This document shows, piece by piece, positions 1 through 8,754 of a stretch of DNA of 37,389 nt. Numbering within the stretch: position 1 is the stretch's first letter; each line of letters begins with the position of its first letter. The DNA comes from an uncultured Ruminococcus sp. GTDB taxonomy: Bacteria > Bacillota > Clostridia > Oscillospirales > Ruminococcaceae. A program made the translations under genes and the position numbers. The notes below the pieces were generated by a model. The model did not search any database. It was not told where the DNA came from and saw nothing but the letters and a program-made list of their open reading frames with translations. Location of the stretch: contig CAKSJP010000021.1 of the NCBI GenBank assembly GCA_934463425.1, positions 1 through 37,389 on the forward strand, in the 5' to 3' direction.

Positions 1-3000
1 CCGTCGAATACCGGTGTCATGATGTGCCAGCCCAGTGCCTTGGCAGCCATACCCAGATGCACTTCCAGAACCTGTCCGATGTTCATACGGGAAGGTACGC
101 CCAGCGGGTTCAGCACGATATCCAGCGGCGTGCCGTCCGGCAGGAACGGCATATCCTCTTCCGGCAGAATGCGGGAAACGACACCCTTGTTGCCGTGACG
201 GCCCGCCATCTTATCGCCCACAGAGATCTTACGCTTCTGTGCGATATAGCAGCGTACCAGCTGGTTTACGCCCGGAGACAGCTCGTCGCAGTTCTCACGG
301 GTAAAGATCTTGACATCCACGATGATACCTGCCTGGCCATGAGGCACCTTCAGGGAATTGTCGCGGACTTCTCTTGCCTTTTCGCCGAAGATCGCACGCA
401 GCAGGCGCTCTTCTGCGGTCAGCTCAGTCTCGCCCTTCGGGGTGACCTTACCGACCAGAATGTCGCCGGCGTGTACTTCTGCACCGATGCGGATGATACC
501 GTTCTCGTCCAGATCCTTCAGCGCATCGTCACCCACATTGGGGATATCCCGGGTGATCTCTTCCGGTCCCAGCTTGGTGTCACGGCACTCGATCTCCAGT
601 TCCTCGATGTGTACAGAGGTAAAGACATCTTCTCTTACCAGACGCTCGTTCAGCAGGACGGCATCCTCGTAGTTATAACCTTCCCAGGTCATGAAGCCGA
701 TGAGGGCATTCTTACCCAGAGAGATCTCACCGTCAGCCGTTGCCGGACCGTCTGCCAACACCTGACCCTTATGGATCTGTTCACCGGCATCCACAATAGG
801 ACGCTGGTTGATGCAGGTAGACTGGTTGGAACGCTTGTACTTCTGGAGTACATATTTATGGTTCTTGCCTTCGGTATCGGTCAGGACGATCTCGTCTGCG
901 GAAACAGAATCGATCACGCCGTCATACTCAGAAACCACACAGACACCAGAGTCTACGGCTGCCTTATATTCCATACCAGTGCCGACGAACGGGCGCTCGG
1001 TCTTCAGAAGCGGCACAGCCTGACGCTGCATGTTCGAGCCCATCAGCGCACGGTTTGCGTCATCGTTTTCCAGGAACGGGATCATCGAGGTCGCCACAGA
1101 GACTACCATCTTCGGAGAAACGTCCATGAAATCAACACGATCCGCTTCGATCTCCAGGATCTGATCCCGGAAACGGCCTGCGACCTTGGCATTTGCAAAG
1201 TGTCCGTCCTCTGTCAGCGGTTCATTCGCCTGTGCGACAATGTAGTTATCCTCCATGTCCGCAGTCATATAAACCACTTCGTCAGTAACGCATCCGGTTT
1301 CCTTGTCTACCCGGCGGTACGGCGCTTCAATAAAGCCATACTGATTGATCCGTGCAAAGGTTGCCAGATAGGAGATCAGACCGATGTTCGGGCCTTCCGG
1401 CGTCTCGATCGGGCACATTCTTCCGTAGTGGCTGTAGTGTACGTCACGAACCTCAAATCCGGCGCGGTCACGGGACAGACCGCCCGGACCCAGTGCAGAC
1501 AGACGGCGCTTGTGCGTCAGTTCTGCCAGCGGATTGTTCTGATCCATGAACTGGGACAGCGGGGATGAACCGAAAAACTCCTTGATCGCGGAGGTGACCG
1601 GACGGATGTTGACCAGTGCCTGCGGTGTGATGACATCCATATCCTGTGCCTGGATGTTCATGCGCTCCCGGATCACGCGCTCCATACGGGTAAAGCCAAT
1701 GCGGAACTGGTTCTGGAGCAGCTCGCCTACGGAACGGATACGGCGGTTGCCCAGGTGGTCGATATCGTCGATATTGCCGATACCGTCGCACAGGTTCAGG
1801 AAGTAGCTGATGGTCGCATAGATATCATCCAGGATGATGTGCTTCGGCACCAGCTCGTCTGCACGCTTGCGGATGGCGGTGCGCAGTTCATTTTCATCAG
1901 CGGCGCTGTCCAGGATCTCCCGGAGTACGGAATAGCGTACCTTTTCGCTGATGCCCAGTTCTTCACAGTCGAAGCTGACATACTTGCCGATATCGACCAT
2001 GCCGTTGCCGATGACCTTTGCTTCCTTTTCCACAAAGCGGATCTCGTTCTCGCCGGACTCGGTCACGAAGTATTCCTTGGTCTCTGCCTTGATGTAGGCT
2101 TCCTTGACGCCTGCCTCCTGGATCTGCATTGCCTGATCGAAGGTCAGTGTCGTGCCGGCATCAAAGAGGATCTCGCCGGTCGCTTCGTCTGCCACCGGAC
2201 GGGTCAGCTCGTGGCCTGCCAGACGGCTGGCGATGCCCAGCTTTTTATTGTACTTGTACCGGCCGAAGCGGCACAGGTCATAGCGCTTTGCGTCAAAGAA
2301 CAGATTGTTCAGGTGCGTCAGGGAGCTTTCCACCGTCGGCGGCTCGCCCGGACGCAGTTTCTTGTATACATCGATCAGCGCATCTTCGGTGTTCTTGGTA
2401 GTATCCTTCTGGATGATCGTCTGAGACAGCCGCTCGTCATTGCCGAACATTTCAGCGATCTCTTCGTCAGAACCGATACCCAGGGCACGAATGAATGCGG
2501 TGATCGGGATCTTGCGGTTTTTATCGATGCGGACATAGACCACATCGTTGGAATCCATTTCATATTCCAGCCATGCGCCGCGGTTCGGGATAACGGTAGC
2601 CTTAAACAGGTCTTTACCCGTCCGATCCTTTTCCGATGCGTAATAAACGCCCGGCGAACGCACCAGCTGAGAAACGATAACACGCTCCGCACCATTGATG
2701 ACAAAGGTTCCGCTTTCGGTCATCAGGGGGAAATCGCCCATGAAGATCTCGCTCTCCTTGACTTCACCGGTCTCCTTGTTCCACAGAGTCGCAGTCACAC
2801 GCAGCGGTGCTGCATAAGTAACGTCGCGCTCCTTACACTCGGCAATGGTATATTTCGGGGTGTCATCAATACGATAATCGGTGAAATTCAACACCAGATT
2901 GCCGTTATAATCCGTAATGGAAGAAACGTCAGAAAAAACCTCTTTCAGTCCCTTTTCCCGGAACCACTTGTACGAGTTCTTCTGTACCTCGATCAGGTTC

Positions 3001-3080
3001 GGCATTTCCAGAACTTCGTTGATCTTGCCGAAGTTCATGCGAACATTTTTCCCGCACTGCTTTGGCGTAACTTTCACCAT
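1..3080 (-). CDS. rpoB: RNA polymerase beta subunit, 3' end beyond the window
   Basis: This is the catalytic beta subunit of RNA polymerase. About 1,026 codons are visible; the family is usually 1,150-1,250 residues, so the C-terminus lies left of base 1. The product starts [12 protein letters not shown] at the ATG at 3080, preceded by AAGGAGG. Classic motifs follow, including [18 protein letters not shown] and, near residues 507-530, the rifampicin-resistance region with [18 protein letters not shown] and RLSALGPGG. The residues matching E. coli D516, H526 and S531 are all wild type, so rifampicin sensitivity is expected. Later come GRHGNKG and, at the edge, [15 protein letters not shown]. 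The gene has its own promoter and faces comM divergently, not the usual rplJ-rplL upstream pair. Several long open frames on the opposite strand are only shadows of this gene. Confidence 0.98.
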   Translation of the reverse strand, partial: MVKVTPKQCGKNVRMNFGKINEVLEMPNLIEVQKNSYKWFREKGLKEVFSDVSSITDYNGNLVLNFTDYRIDDTPKYTIAECKERDVTYAAPLRVTATLWNKETGEVKESEIFMGDFPLMTESGTFVINGAERVIVSQLVRSPGVYYASEKDRTGKDLFKATVIPNRGAWLEYEMDSNDVVYVRIDKNRKIPITAFIRALGIGSDEEIAEMFGNDERLSQTIIQKDTTKNTEDALIDVYKKLRPGEPPTVESSLTHLNNLFFDAKRYDLCRFGRYKYNKKLGIASRLAGHELTRPVADEATGEILFDAGTTLTFDQAMQIQEAGVKEAYIKAETKEYFVTESGENEIRFVEKEAKVIGNGMVDIGKYVSFDCEELGISEKVRYSVLREILDSAADENELRTAIRKRADELVPKHIILDDIYATISYFLNLCDGIGNIDDIDHLGNRRIRSVGELLQNQFRIGFTRMERVIRERMNIQAQDMDVITPQALVNIRPVTSAIKEFFGSSPLSQFMDQNNPLAELTHKRRLSALGPGGLSRDRAGFEVRDVHYSHYGRMCPIETPEGPNIGLISYLATFARINQYGFIEAPYRRVDKETGCVTDEVVYMTADMEDNYIVAQANEPLTEDGHFANAKVAGRFRDQILEIEADRVDFMDVSPKMVVSVATSMIPFLENDDANRALMGSNMQRQAVPLLKTERPFVGTGMEYKAAVDSGVCVVSEYDGVIDSVSADEIVLTDTEGKNHKYVLQKYKRSNQSTCINQRPIVDAGEQIHKGQVLADGPATADGEISLGKNALIGFMTWEGYNYEDAVLLNERLVREDVFTSVHIEELEIECRDTKLGPEEITRDIPNVGDDALKDLDENGIIRIGAEVHAGDILVGKVTPKGETELTAEERLLRAIFGEKAREVRDNSLKVPHGQAGIIVDVKIFTRENCDELSPGVNQLVRCYIAQKRKISVGDKMAGRHGNKGVVSRILPEEDMPFLPDGTPLDIVLNPLGVPSRMNIGQVLEVHLGMAAKALGWHIMTPVFD

Positions 3081-3129
3081 TGGCGAAAAACCTCCTTAAC
3101 TCTTTGTCAGACAAAAATCCGCCTGCCGT

Positions 3130-3163
3130 GTGCTTCCGCAGAGAAGCGGCTCTGCAGAAGCAC
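3130..3163 (-). promoter_or_regulatory. 14-bp hairpin in the rpoB 5' leader
   Basis: Arms 3130-3143 and 3150-3163 form a 14-bp stem with one wobble around a 6-nt loop. It lies inside the roughly 180-nt rpoB leader, about 50 nt before the start codon. On the rpoB strand the hairpin is not followed directly by a U run; a short ATTTTT comes 9 nt later. It could be a leader attenuator, an mRNA-stability element or a processing site; the sequence does not decide which. Confidence 0.55.
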
Positions 3164-3196
3164 AAAAACTTTTTTGCATTTTCTTGAAAAAAGCAC

Positions 3197-3226
3197 TTGA
3201 CAGACGAGGGCGGAATGTGGTATACT
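3197..3226 (+). promoter_or_regulatory. Promoter antisense to the rpoB leader
   Basis: TTGACA at 3197-3202, an 18-bp spacer and TATACT at 3221-3226 form a near-consensus sigma-A promoter on the plus strand, inside the rpoB leader region. It points toward comM, but a terminator-like hairpin at 3285-3310 lies between. Confidence 0.6.
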
Positions 3227-3269
3227 ATTCTGCTGAAATGTGCATTTACACATTACGATACATTTTATT

Positions 3270-3298
3270 ATTATATAATGTCAGCGCCTTTTTGTCAA
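3270..3298 (-). promoter_or_regulatory. rpoB promoter
   Basis: On the minus strand the -35 is TTGACA (3293-3298), the spacer is 17 bp and the -10 is TATAAT (3270-3275), a perfect sigma-A consensus. The predicted start site near 3263 gives a leader of about 180 nt before rpoB. Confidence 0.85.
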
Positions 3299-3310
3299 GG
3301 GCGTTTTTTT
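3285..3310 (+). terminator. Short intrinsic terminator-like hairpin
   Basis: CGCCTTT (3285-3291) pairs with AAGGGCG (3297-3303), with one G-T pair and a 5-nt loop, and is followed by seven T at 3304-3310. It overlaps the rpoB promoter. It would end a plus-strand transcript begun at 3197-3226 after about 80 nt. Confidence 0.45.
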
Positions 3311-3429
3311 ATTTTTGTAGGAATGCCGATGATAAAGCAAAATCCATTCTGCTTTTCCGTCATCCTGCACAAACCGCAAACACACTTATTTTTCCATACA
3401 AATGCAAGTAAAAAAATTTTTGTGTCCGG

Positions 3430-3458
3430 TTTACTTTTTCCGAAAATCATGGTATACT
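3430..3458 (+). promoter_or_regulatory. Probable comM promoter
   Basis: TTTACT (3430-3435), a 17-bp spacer and TATACT (3453-3458) lie about 60 bp before the comM start, with the start site expected near 3465. The -35 is weaker than others in the window. Confidence 0.6.
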
Positions 3459-3520
3459 TAAAAGCGTACAGTGCGGCGCTGCGCCGCCTGACAATTCTGA
3501 AAAAATGAGGTGAACCCCTC

Positions 3521-5056
3521 TTGTATACCCAAATCAAAAGCCTGGGACTTTTCGGTCTGAACGCCTTTCCTGTGGATGTCGAGGTGAGCATGGGGCGCGG
3601 AAAGCCGCAGTTCGAGATCGTCGGGCTGCCGGACGCCTCTGTCCGGGAGAGCCGCGAGCGCATCCGGTCAGCCCTGGCGTGTCTCTCCATTGCGCTGCCT
3701 GCCCGGCAGATCACCGTCAATCTCGCCCCGGCAGATGTCCGCAAGATCGGCACCATGCATGACCTGGCGATCCTGCTGGGCATCCTGGTGTGCATGGTGC
3801 GCATCCCACCCCAGCCGGACAACCGCTATTTCATCGGTGAGGTTTCTCTGTCCGGCCACGTCCGGAGCATCAGCGGCGTACTGCCCATGGCGCTTCTGGC
3901 GGCACAGCAGGGCGCAGCAACGCTGTTTGTCCCGGCAGAAAATGCCGCAGAAGCATCTGCAGTAAGTATGCCTATTTACGGTGTCCATGCCCTCAGCGAT
4001 CTGATCTGCCACCTGGAGGATACTGCAAGACCAGTACTGCAGCCGCAGCCCACTTATACGCCGCAGCCGGAGGAATACCGGGAGGAACTGGACTTCGCCG
4101 ATGTCAAGGGACAGCAGAACGCCAAATATGCCCTGGAAATTGCCGCAGCCGGCGGTCACAATGCCCTGATGATCGGCAGTCCCGGCAGCGGCAAGAGCAT
4201 GCTGGCAAAGCGTATCCCCTCGATCCTGCCGGAAATGACTCCGGCGGAATCTATGGAGACTACCCAGATCTATTCCATCGCCGGACTTCTGGACGGCAAG
4301 CGCCCGCTGATGACGCGCCGGCCGTTCCGTTCGCCCCACCACACCATTTCCGGTGCAGGACTGGTGGGCGGCGGCACGATTCCCCGGCCGGGAGAGATCT
4401 CCCTGGCGCACAACGGCCTGCTGTTTCTGGACGAGCTGGCGGAATTTGACCACCGCACCCTGGAGATCATGCGCCAGCCTCTGGAGGATCGCCGGGTCAC
4501 CATTACGAGGGCATCCGGTTCTGTCTCCTATCCCTGCTCGTTTATGCTGGTGGGCGCGATGAATCCCTGCCCCTGCGGCTATTATGGTCACCCCAGACGG
4601 AAGTGCACCTGCTCTGAGAAACAGGTGCGGCAGTATCTGAACCGCATCTCCGGGCCGCTGCTGGACCGCTTCGACCTGCACATTGAGGTGGAGCCGGTGT
4701 CTTTCGATTCTCTTTCCGCCAAAACCAAAGCAGAATCCTCTGCCGCCATCCGGGAACGGGTACAAACCGCACGAAAGCGCCAGAACCAGCGCTTTGCCGG
4801 AACAGATATCTTCTGTAATGCCGCCATCCCTGCCGGAATGCTGCAAGACTTCTGCCCCATGGATGACGGCGCAACAATGCTGCTCCGGGCAGTCTTCGAT
4901 AAGCTGGGGCTGAGTGCCCGCGCCTATGACCGCATTTTGAAGGTTGCCCGGACCATCGCCGACCTGGACGGCAGCGAGATCATCCGGAAGCAGCACATTG
5001 CAGCTGCCGCACAGTTCCGCAGTCTCGACCGAAAATACTGGGGCACCGGCGGCTGA
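3521..5056 (+). CDS. comM: YifB/ComM family Mg-chelatase-like AAA+ ATPase
   Basis: The product is a 511-residue protein of the YifB/ComM family. ComM is a hexameric branch-migration helicase that helps integrate incoming DNA during transformation in Gram-negative bacteria; its role in clostridia is less settled. The N-terminal ChlI-like domain (about 1-170) carries GRGKPQFEIVGLPD. The AAA+ core has Walker A GSPGSGKS near residue 219, Walker B GLLFLDELAEF near 300 and the family signature RPFRSPHHTISGAGLVGGG. A C-terminal Mg-chelatase domain with CPCGYYG and CTCS cysteines ends the protein at the usual family length. Translation starts at a TTG: AGGTGA lies 7 bases before it, and the nearby ATG at 3505 is followed by a stop after one codon. 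The rodA-like gene begins 28 bases downstream, so the two are probably one operon. Confidence 0.95.
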   Translation: MYTQIKSLGLFGLNAFPVDVEVSMGRGKPQFEIVGLPDASVRESRERIRSALACLSIALPARQITVNLAPADVRKIGTMHDLAILLGILVCMVRIPPQPDNRYFIGEVSLSGHVRSISGVLPMALLAAQQGAATLFVPAENAAEASAVSMPIYGVHALSDLICHLEDTARPVLQPQPTYTPQPEEYREELDFADVKGQQNAKYALEIAAAGGHNALMIGSPGSGKSMLAKRIPSILPEMTPAESMETTQIYSIAGLLDGKRPLMTRRPFRSPHHTISGAGLVGGGTIPRPGEISLAHNGLLFLDELAEFDHRTLEIMRQPLEDRRVTITRASGSVSYPCSFMLVGAMNPCPCGYYGHPRRKCTCSEKQVRQYLNRISGPLLDRFDLHIEVEPVSFDSLSAKTKAESSAAIRERVQTARKRQNQRFAGTDIFCNAAIPAGMLQDFCPMDDGATMLLRAVFDKLGLSARAYDRILKVARTIADLDGSEIIRKQHIAAAAQFRSLDRKYWGTGG

Positions 5057-5084
5057 CGCACCCCCTTTTCTGAAAGGATACAAC

Positions 5085-6257
5085 ATGAATCGACTCTATC
5101 AATCCAAATCTGCCAAGCGGGAAAAGCCCATGAATCCCCTGCTCTCCTACTGGCGGCGGCTGGACAAGTCTCTCATTCTGGCGGCGCTGCTCTGCTCTGC
5201 CCTGAGCATTGTCCTGCTGTACTCCATCTGGCAAAATCACATCATCAGCTCGGTGGGCGCCAGCTATTACCGGACGCAGCTGCTCTCCTGCGGTCTGGGT
5301 ATGGCCTGCCTGCTGGTGCTGTCTGCCATCGATTATCACAAGCTCGTCCGGCTCTGGTTTCTCTACGCGCCCATCGCCCTGATCCTGACACTGCTCACCT
5401 TTACGGCGTTGGGACACAAGCGCGCCGGCGCAGACGACCAGGCATGGCTGAATCTGGGCTTTATCCAGTTTCAGCCCTCTGAGGTGCTGAAGCTGGCGTT
5501 TATCCTTACCTTTTCCCTGCATCTGGCAAAGGACGAGAAGAACATGAACAAGCCTCTGCACATGCTGCTGCTGTGCGTACACGGCGCGATCCCCACAGGG
5601 CTCATTGCATTGCAGGGCGACTATGGTACTGCCATTGTCTTTGCAGTGATCTTCCTGGGAATGCTTTTTGCCGCAAAGATCTCCTGGAAGTACGCCCTGG
5701 CGTTTTTGATCGCCATTCCGGTGGCGCTGATCGCCGTGTGGAACTTTCTGTTGGGAGACACTCACAAAAAGCGTATTCTGGTGCTGCTGCACCCTGGCAC
5801 AGACCCGGAAAACATCGAATATCAGCAGGATCGCGGTCTGGAGGCGCTCTCCAATGGCAAGATCTTCGGCGTGGGACTCCATGCCGGCAAGGAAAACTAT
5901 GTCTCTGTCCCGGAAATTCACAACGACTTTATGTTTGCACAGGTGGGACAGGCACTGGGGTTTGTCGGCGCGATCGCCGTCATTCTGGTACTGACGTTCC
6001 TGTGTCTGAAAATCCTCTATGACGGCTTTCGCACCAAGGACAAGCTGGGCATGTTCATTTGTACCGGCGTATTCTGCATGCTGTTTATCCACTGTGTCAT
6101 GAACATCGGCATGGTACTGAAAGTCGCACCAGTTATCGGTGTGCCGCTGCCCTTCGTCAGCGCCGGCGGTACGGCAACCGTGAGCATGTACATCGCGCTG
6201 GGCTTTGTGGTAAGTGCTTATGGACATAATGAAAAAAAGTACAGGGTATTTGAATAG
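5085..6257 (+). CDS. rodA: FtsW/RodA/SpoVE family peptidoglycan polymerase
   Basis: This 390-residue polytopic membrane protein belongs to the SEDS family of peptidoglycan glycosyltransferases, which polymerise lipid II at the membrane together with a class B PBP. Around ten hydrophobic segments are visible. Family landmarks include FQPSEVLKLAFIL, GDYGTAIVF and the C-terminal PLPFVSAGGTATVSMYIALG, the counterpart of the PLPFISYGGSS signature. The start at 5085 follows AAAGGA with 6 bases between; a longer frame to 4944 only overlaps comM and is rejected. Length and the lack of an extended C-terminus fit RodA better than FtsW, but the family cannot be split securely by eye. A strong terminator follows at 6301. 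Confidence 0.9.
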   Translation: MNRLYQSKSAKREKPMNPLLSYWRRLDKSLILAALLCSALSIVLLYSIWQNHIISSVGASYYRTQLLSCGLGMACLLVLSAIDYHKLVRLWFLYAPIALILTLLTFTALGHKRAGADDQAWLNLGFIQFQPSEVLKLAFILTFSLHLAKDEKNMNKPLHMLLLCVHGAIPTGLIALQGDYGTAIVFAVIFLGMLFAAKISWKYALAFLIAIPVALIAVWNFLLGDTHKKRILVLLHPGTDPENIEYQQDRGLEALSNGKIFGVGLHAGKENYVSVPEIHNDFMFAQVGQALGFVGAIAVILVLTFLCLKILYDGFRTKDKLGMFICTGVFCMLFIHCVMNIGMVLKVAPVIGVPLPFVSAGGTATVSMYIALGFVVSAYGHNEKKYRVFE

Positions 6258-6300
6258 AAGCCACGCCGCACATACAATCCAGTCCTATCATGAATCCAAA

Positions 6301-6336
6301 AAAGCCGTCTGATCTGCAGAGATCAGACGGCTTTTT
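6301..6336. terminator. Strong bidirectional intrinsic terminator after rodA
   Basis: AAAGCCGTCTGATC (6301-6314) and its perfect complement (6321-6334) form a 14-bp stem with a 6-nt loop. T runs lie on both sides, so it ends rodA transcription and also stops minus-strand transcripts leaving the element. From 6337 to the att repeat at 6458 I see only small inverted repeats and no gene. Confidence 0.9.
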
Positions 6337-6457
6337 GTTTCGGTTGAAGATATAATGCTGCCTGCAAGCCACTGATTGCTTATCCACCTAAAAATGTATC
6401 ATCAGGTGGCTTACGGGTAAAAAAGTGCGAAATTACGCTGTTCTAAAAAGGGGGGTT

Positions 6458-6471
6458 ATTATTCCCACTCG
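6458..6471. repeat. Left attachment core (copy of the guaA end)
   Basis: ATTATTCCCACTCG is identical to 18532-18545 at the guaA end. The bases on either side differ between the two copies, so 14 bp is the maximal identical core. This copy lies away from guaA and is the duplicated one. Confidence 0.88.
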
Positions 6472-6546
6472 CTCCTTGAGCCGTAATCTTAACCGGTTTT
6501 AGTTAAGTTTTATCGCTCGTGGTATCTCTATTATCTCAGTAGTCTG

Positions 6547-6571
6547 TCAGATTTGGAGTATCTGATTTTTT
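6547..6571 (+). terminator. Terminator just inside the left end
   Basis: TCAGAT (6547-6552) and ATCTGA (6560-6565) flank a 7-nt loop and are followed by six T. It is oriented to stop plus-strand transcription entering from rodA before it runs antisense into the AAA+ gene. Confidence 0.5.
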
Positions 6572-6588
6572 GTTGCCATTGTGTTGCC
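6572..6588. repeat. Left arm-type integrase sites
   Basis: Two direct copies of GTTGCC at 6572-6577 and 6583-6588, spaced 11 bp start to start, lie about 100 bp inside the left core. The same pair with the same spacing is present at the right end. Confidence 0.55.
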
Positions 6589-6601
6589 GGGGAACATATT
6601 G

Positions 6602-6630
6602 AGTATAGCGCAGATTAGAGCGGCTGTCAA
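6602..6630 (-). promoter_or_regulatory. Outward-facing promoter at the left end
   Basis: On the minus strand TTGACA (6625-6630), exactly 17 bp and TATACT (6602-6607) form a near-perfect promoter that overlaps the stop codon of the AAA+ gene and points out toward the left att core. No gene long enough to explain it lies downstream within the integrated element; the rodA terminator would stop it in the chromosome. Confidence 0.55.
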
Positions 6631-7802
6631 GAGCCTTCACTATTATTTACTATTTTGTCATATAGGGATTGAGCAAGTTGTCTCATAATCTCATTGTTTA
6701 TATCTCGTATATTTTGATATTTCGATACATCAATAGAAACTACATTTTCCAAATCACTTTCGCAAATATTCTCGTAAGAATTCATGATCTGTTCTGAATA
6801 TTGTTTAAGCTTATACTCTATATACGCTTCTTTTTCATCTTTAGATAGAAGCCCAAATGAAAACTTGCAGCTAAATCTTGATCGTAATTCTGGGGGAATG
6901 TACTGACCGACATTTTCTTTCGACATATTTGAAGTAAAAATAATAATATACTTGTTCAAATTATATTCTCTACCTAATGAATCCGTGAACCTTCCATCTT
7001 CCAACATCTGAAGAAAAAAGTTGTATACAGGTTTTCCTGCTTTTTCAAATTCATCAATCAATATAACTTTACTTTTACTATGCTGTAATTTATCTGTCAA
7101 CTCACCTTTACTGCTTCCAATATAGCCACGAGGGCTTCCTATCAAGCTATTTAATGCATCTTGCGTACTATAATTTCCGAAATTGATTTTTATAACAGGC
7201 TCGTTCGGACTTAATTCTCTATGCAAGATCCTTGCTACCTCAGTTTTGCCTATTCCAGATGCCCCACATATTAATACAGAAAAAATAGGCTGACATCCGA
7301 TTCGATTGAAAAAACGGTATTTTATTAGTTCTTCCTTAAATCTATCCTTAAAGATTTGGTTGCCAAATAGTTGATCTGAGAAATGTGACATTATAGTATT
7401 AAACTTATCGTTATTAATATCAACAATATTGTTAATCTCATCCAATTCTATCCCTATTTTTTCTTCAAGCGATTGTATTCCTTCTACTCTGTAATACAAG
7501 TAATCTGAAAGTGTTTTTGCGTACTGGCTTTCAACTATATAGTGTATCTCTGCACCATCAGAAGTTGCATTAAAAAGTGTTTCAAGCAATGGAATAATCA
7601 TATCCGCCCGATCTTCACTATGAAACAGAGATGAAATGTCTATATAAAGTGAATTAGTGCCTTGTGGGAACTGAAACTTACTGTCATTTTTAGAAAAAAA
7701 CGCCCAATTTACAATACAACCTGAATTCTCCTCGATTTGCTGAGTGAATAATTCACGATTTCGTCTATCATATTCATAGATGATCTTTTTATCCATAGTC
7801 AT
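6627..7802 (-). CDS. Single-ring ClpA/B-type AAA+ unfoldase (putative defence gene)
   Basis: The 391-residue product has an unrecognised N-terminal half (about 1-165) and one AAA+ domain resembling the second ATPase ring of ClpA/ClpB. Walker A GASGIGKT is at 180-187, a GYIG pore loop at 226-229 matches the GYVG substrate-gripping loop of Hsp100 unfoldases, Walker B VILIDE is at 246-251, the sensor-1 TSN is near 290-292 and an arginine finger lies in LRSRF at about 309. All ATPase residues look intact. The first ring and the middle domain of ClpB are absent, and I see no obvious ClpP-docking loop. The gene starts 9 bases after the DUF6414-like gene, with AAGGG before the ATG, so the two are one operon. 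I infer that the protein remodels or unfolds a target, possibly its operon partner; the real function is unknown. Confidence 0.85.
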   Translation of the reverse strand: MTMDKKIIYEYDRRNRELFTQQIEENSGCIVNWAFFSKNDSKFQFPQGTNSLYIDISSLFHSEDRADMIIPLLETLFNATSDGAEIHYIVESQYAKTLSDYLYYRVEGIQSLEEKIGIELDEINNIVDINNDKFNTIMSHFSDQLFGNQIFKDRFKEELIKYRFFNRIGCQPIFSVLICGASGIGKTEVARILHRELSPNEPVIKINFGNYSTQDALNSLIGSPRGYIGSSKGELTDKLQHSKSKVILIDEFEKAGKPVYNFFLQMLEDGRFTDSLGREYNLNKYIIIFTSNMSKENVGQYIPPELRSRFSCKFSFGLLSKDEKEAYIEYKLKQYSEQIMNSYENICESDLENVVSIDVSKYQNIRDINNEIMRQLAQSLYDKIVNNSEGS

Positions 7803-7811
7803 ATTCCCTTA

Positions 7812-8642
7812 TTATAGATTCAATTCCTGAATAATTGATATTACATCGATATAATGAACTTTTCCAGCATTATTAGACGTTTGATCTGAACTACCATCTT
7901 CAATATCCGAACCGTCATCACTACTTTCTGTTGTTGGAGCATTATTCAAAGCCATCATTATATTAGATTTTTCTAGAATTAGTTTTTTATCGAATTTTCC
8001 ACGATAAATTCCAATAACCGTAACATCACCTATTTCAAGATCTGATACGCTATAGTTACTTTCAAATTCAGCCTCAGAATTCATAGGTATTTTAATAATA
8101 AATTCTTCAATATCGTCAATTTTCTGTTTGAATTTTCCTTCAATAACATATGTAGAATCTTTAAATAATACGGGAAAAATAGATGTCAAATCAAGATTGT
8201 CATCATTAACTGGAATCTGCTTAATCAAACCGTTCAGAAGGGTTTTTATGGCAAGTACATCAGAAAGATTAACAACCGAAAGATTAACGCCTTTGATCTT
8301 TATTAGATTTCCCACTTTACTATCAGATAGCTTTTTTACCTCTGTTGCCTTTTCATATAGAGGACGAAGCATCGTCGATTTGGTGCTTACAACCTTTATT
8401 GTATCTTCAACTTGCTTTGACCTACTATGTGATAAACTTCCATCAAAAGAAAATGTAGGAATATGTTTTCCAATCAATGGGATTTTAGCTAATGGATCGG
8501 TAGAAACATCTCCCTCACCCTCGGCAGAAGTCTCTTTTCCTTTGGTTCTAGTTATAGATTCAATTACTTGATTATCTATTAGCATAGAAATCTCGGTTGC
8601 TTTTTCATAGTTAATGTAGTAGATATTAAACATATTTTTCAT
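7812..8642 (-). CDS. DUF6414-like protein, partner of the AAA+ unfoldase
   Basis: A 276-residue soluble protein of unknown function. The opening MFNIYYINYEKATEISMLID and the block KVVSTKSTMLRPLYEKATEV, followed by VGNLIKIKGVNL, resemble my recollection of the DUF6414 family; this is not confirmed by search. The middle is beta-rich, with two strand-turn-strand blocks (NLIKIKGV and IGDVTVIGIYRG) that suggest small barrel-like folds. Residues about 235-262 are an acidic Ser/Asp-rich linker before a short conserved-looking tail. The start at 8642 is chosen because GGAGGG lies 6 bases before it; the upstream in-frame ATG at 8684 has no ribosome binding site. It is the first gene of a two-gene operon with its own strong promoter. 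A role as sensor or target protein for the unfoldase is inference. Confidence 0.75.
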   Translation of the reverse strand: MKNMFNIYYINYEKATEISMLIDNQVIESITRTKGKETSAEGEGDVSTDPLAKIPLIGKHIPTFSFDGSLSHSRSKQVEDTIKVVSTKSTMLRPLYEKATEVKKLSDSKVGNLIKIKGVNLSVVNLSDVLAIKTLLNGLIKQIPVNDDNLDLTSIFPVLFKDSTYVIEGKFKQKIDDIEEFIIKIPMNSEAEFESNYSVSDLEIGDVTVIGIYRGKFDKKLILEKSNIMMALNNAPTTESSDDGSDIEDGSSDQTSNNAGKVHYIDVISIIQELNL

Positions 8643-8703
8643 ATGTAAGCCCTCCATTAAACAAAGAATCCCCTGAAACAACACGATTATCCAGTATATC
8701 TAT

Positions 8704-8732
8704 ATTATACCACAAAACCAGTATTATTTCAA
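8704..8732 (-). promoter_or_regulatory. Promoter of the DUF6414-AAA+ operon
   Basis: TTGAAA (8727-8732), a 17-bp spacer and TATAAT (8704-8709) on the minus strand lie about 60 bp before the DUF6414-like start and directly after the stop of the DUF262-HNH gene. The two-gene operon can thus be transcribed independently of the upstream restriction-like genes. Confidence 0.75.
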
Positions 8733-8754
8733 GGGAATTTTACTAAATATTCTA

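Noticed and set aside
24..3200. Two long plus-strand open frames opposite rpoB
   Set aside because: rpoB on the minus strand matches its family throughout; the opposite frames have no recognisable domain or start signals.
6337..6457. tRNA or small RNA gene at the left att site
   Set aside because: No cloverleaf or promoter-terminator pair is visible; the site derives from the guaA end, not from a tRNA gene.
8128..8571. Plus-strand open frame of 147 codons within the DUF6414-like gene
   Set aside because: It has no ribosome binding site or domain, and the minus-strand gene has promoter, binding site and operon context.
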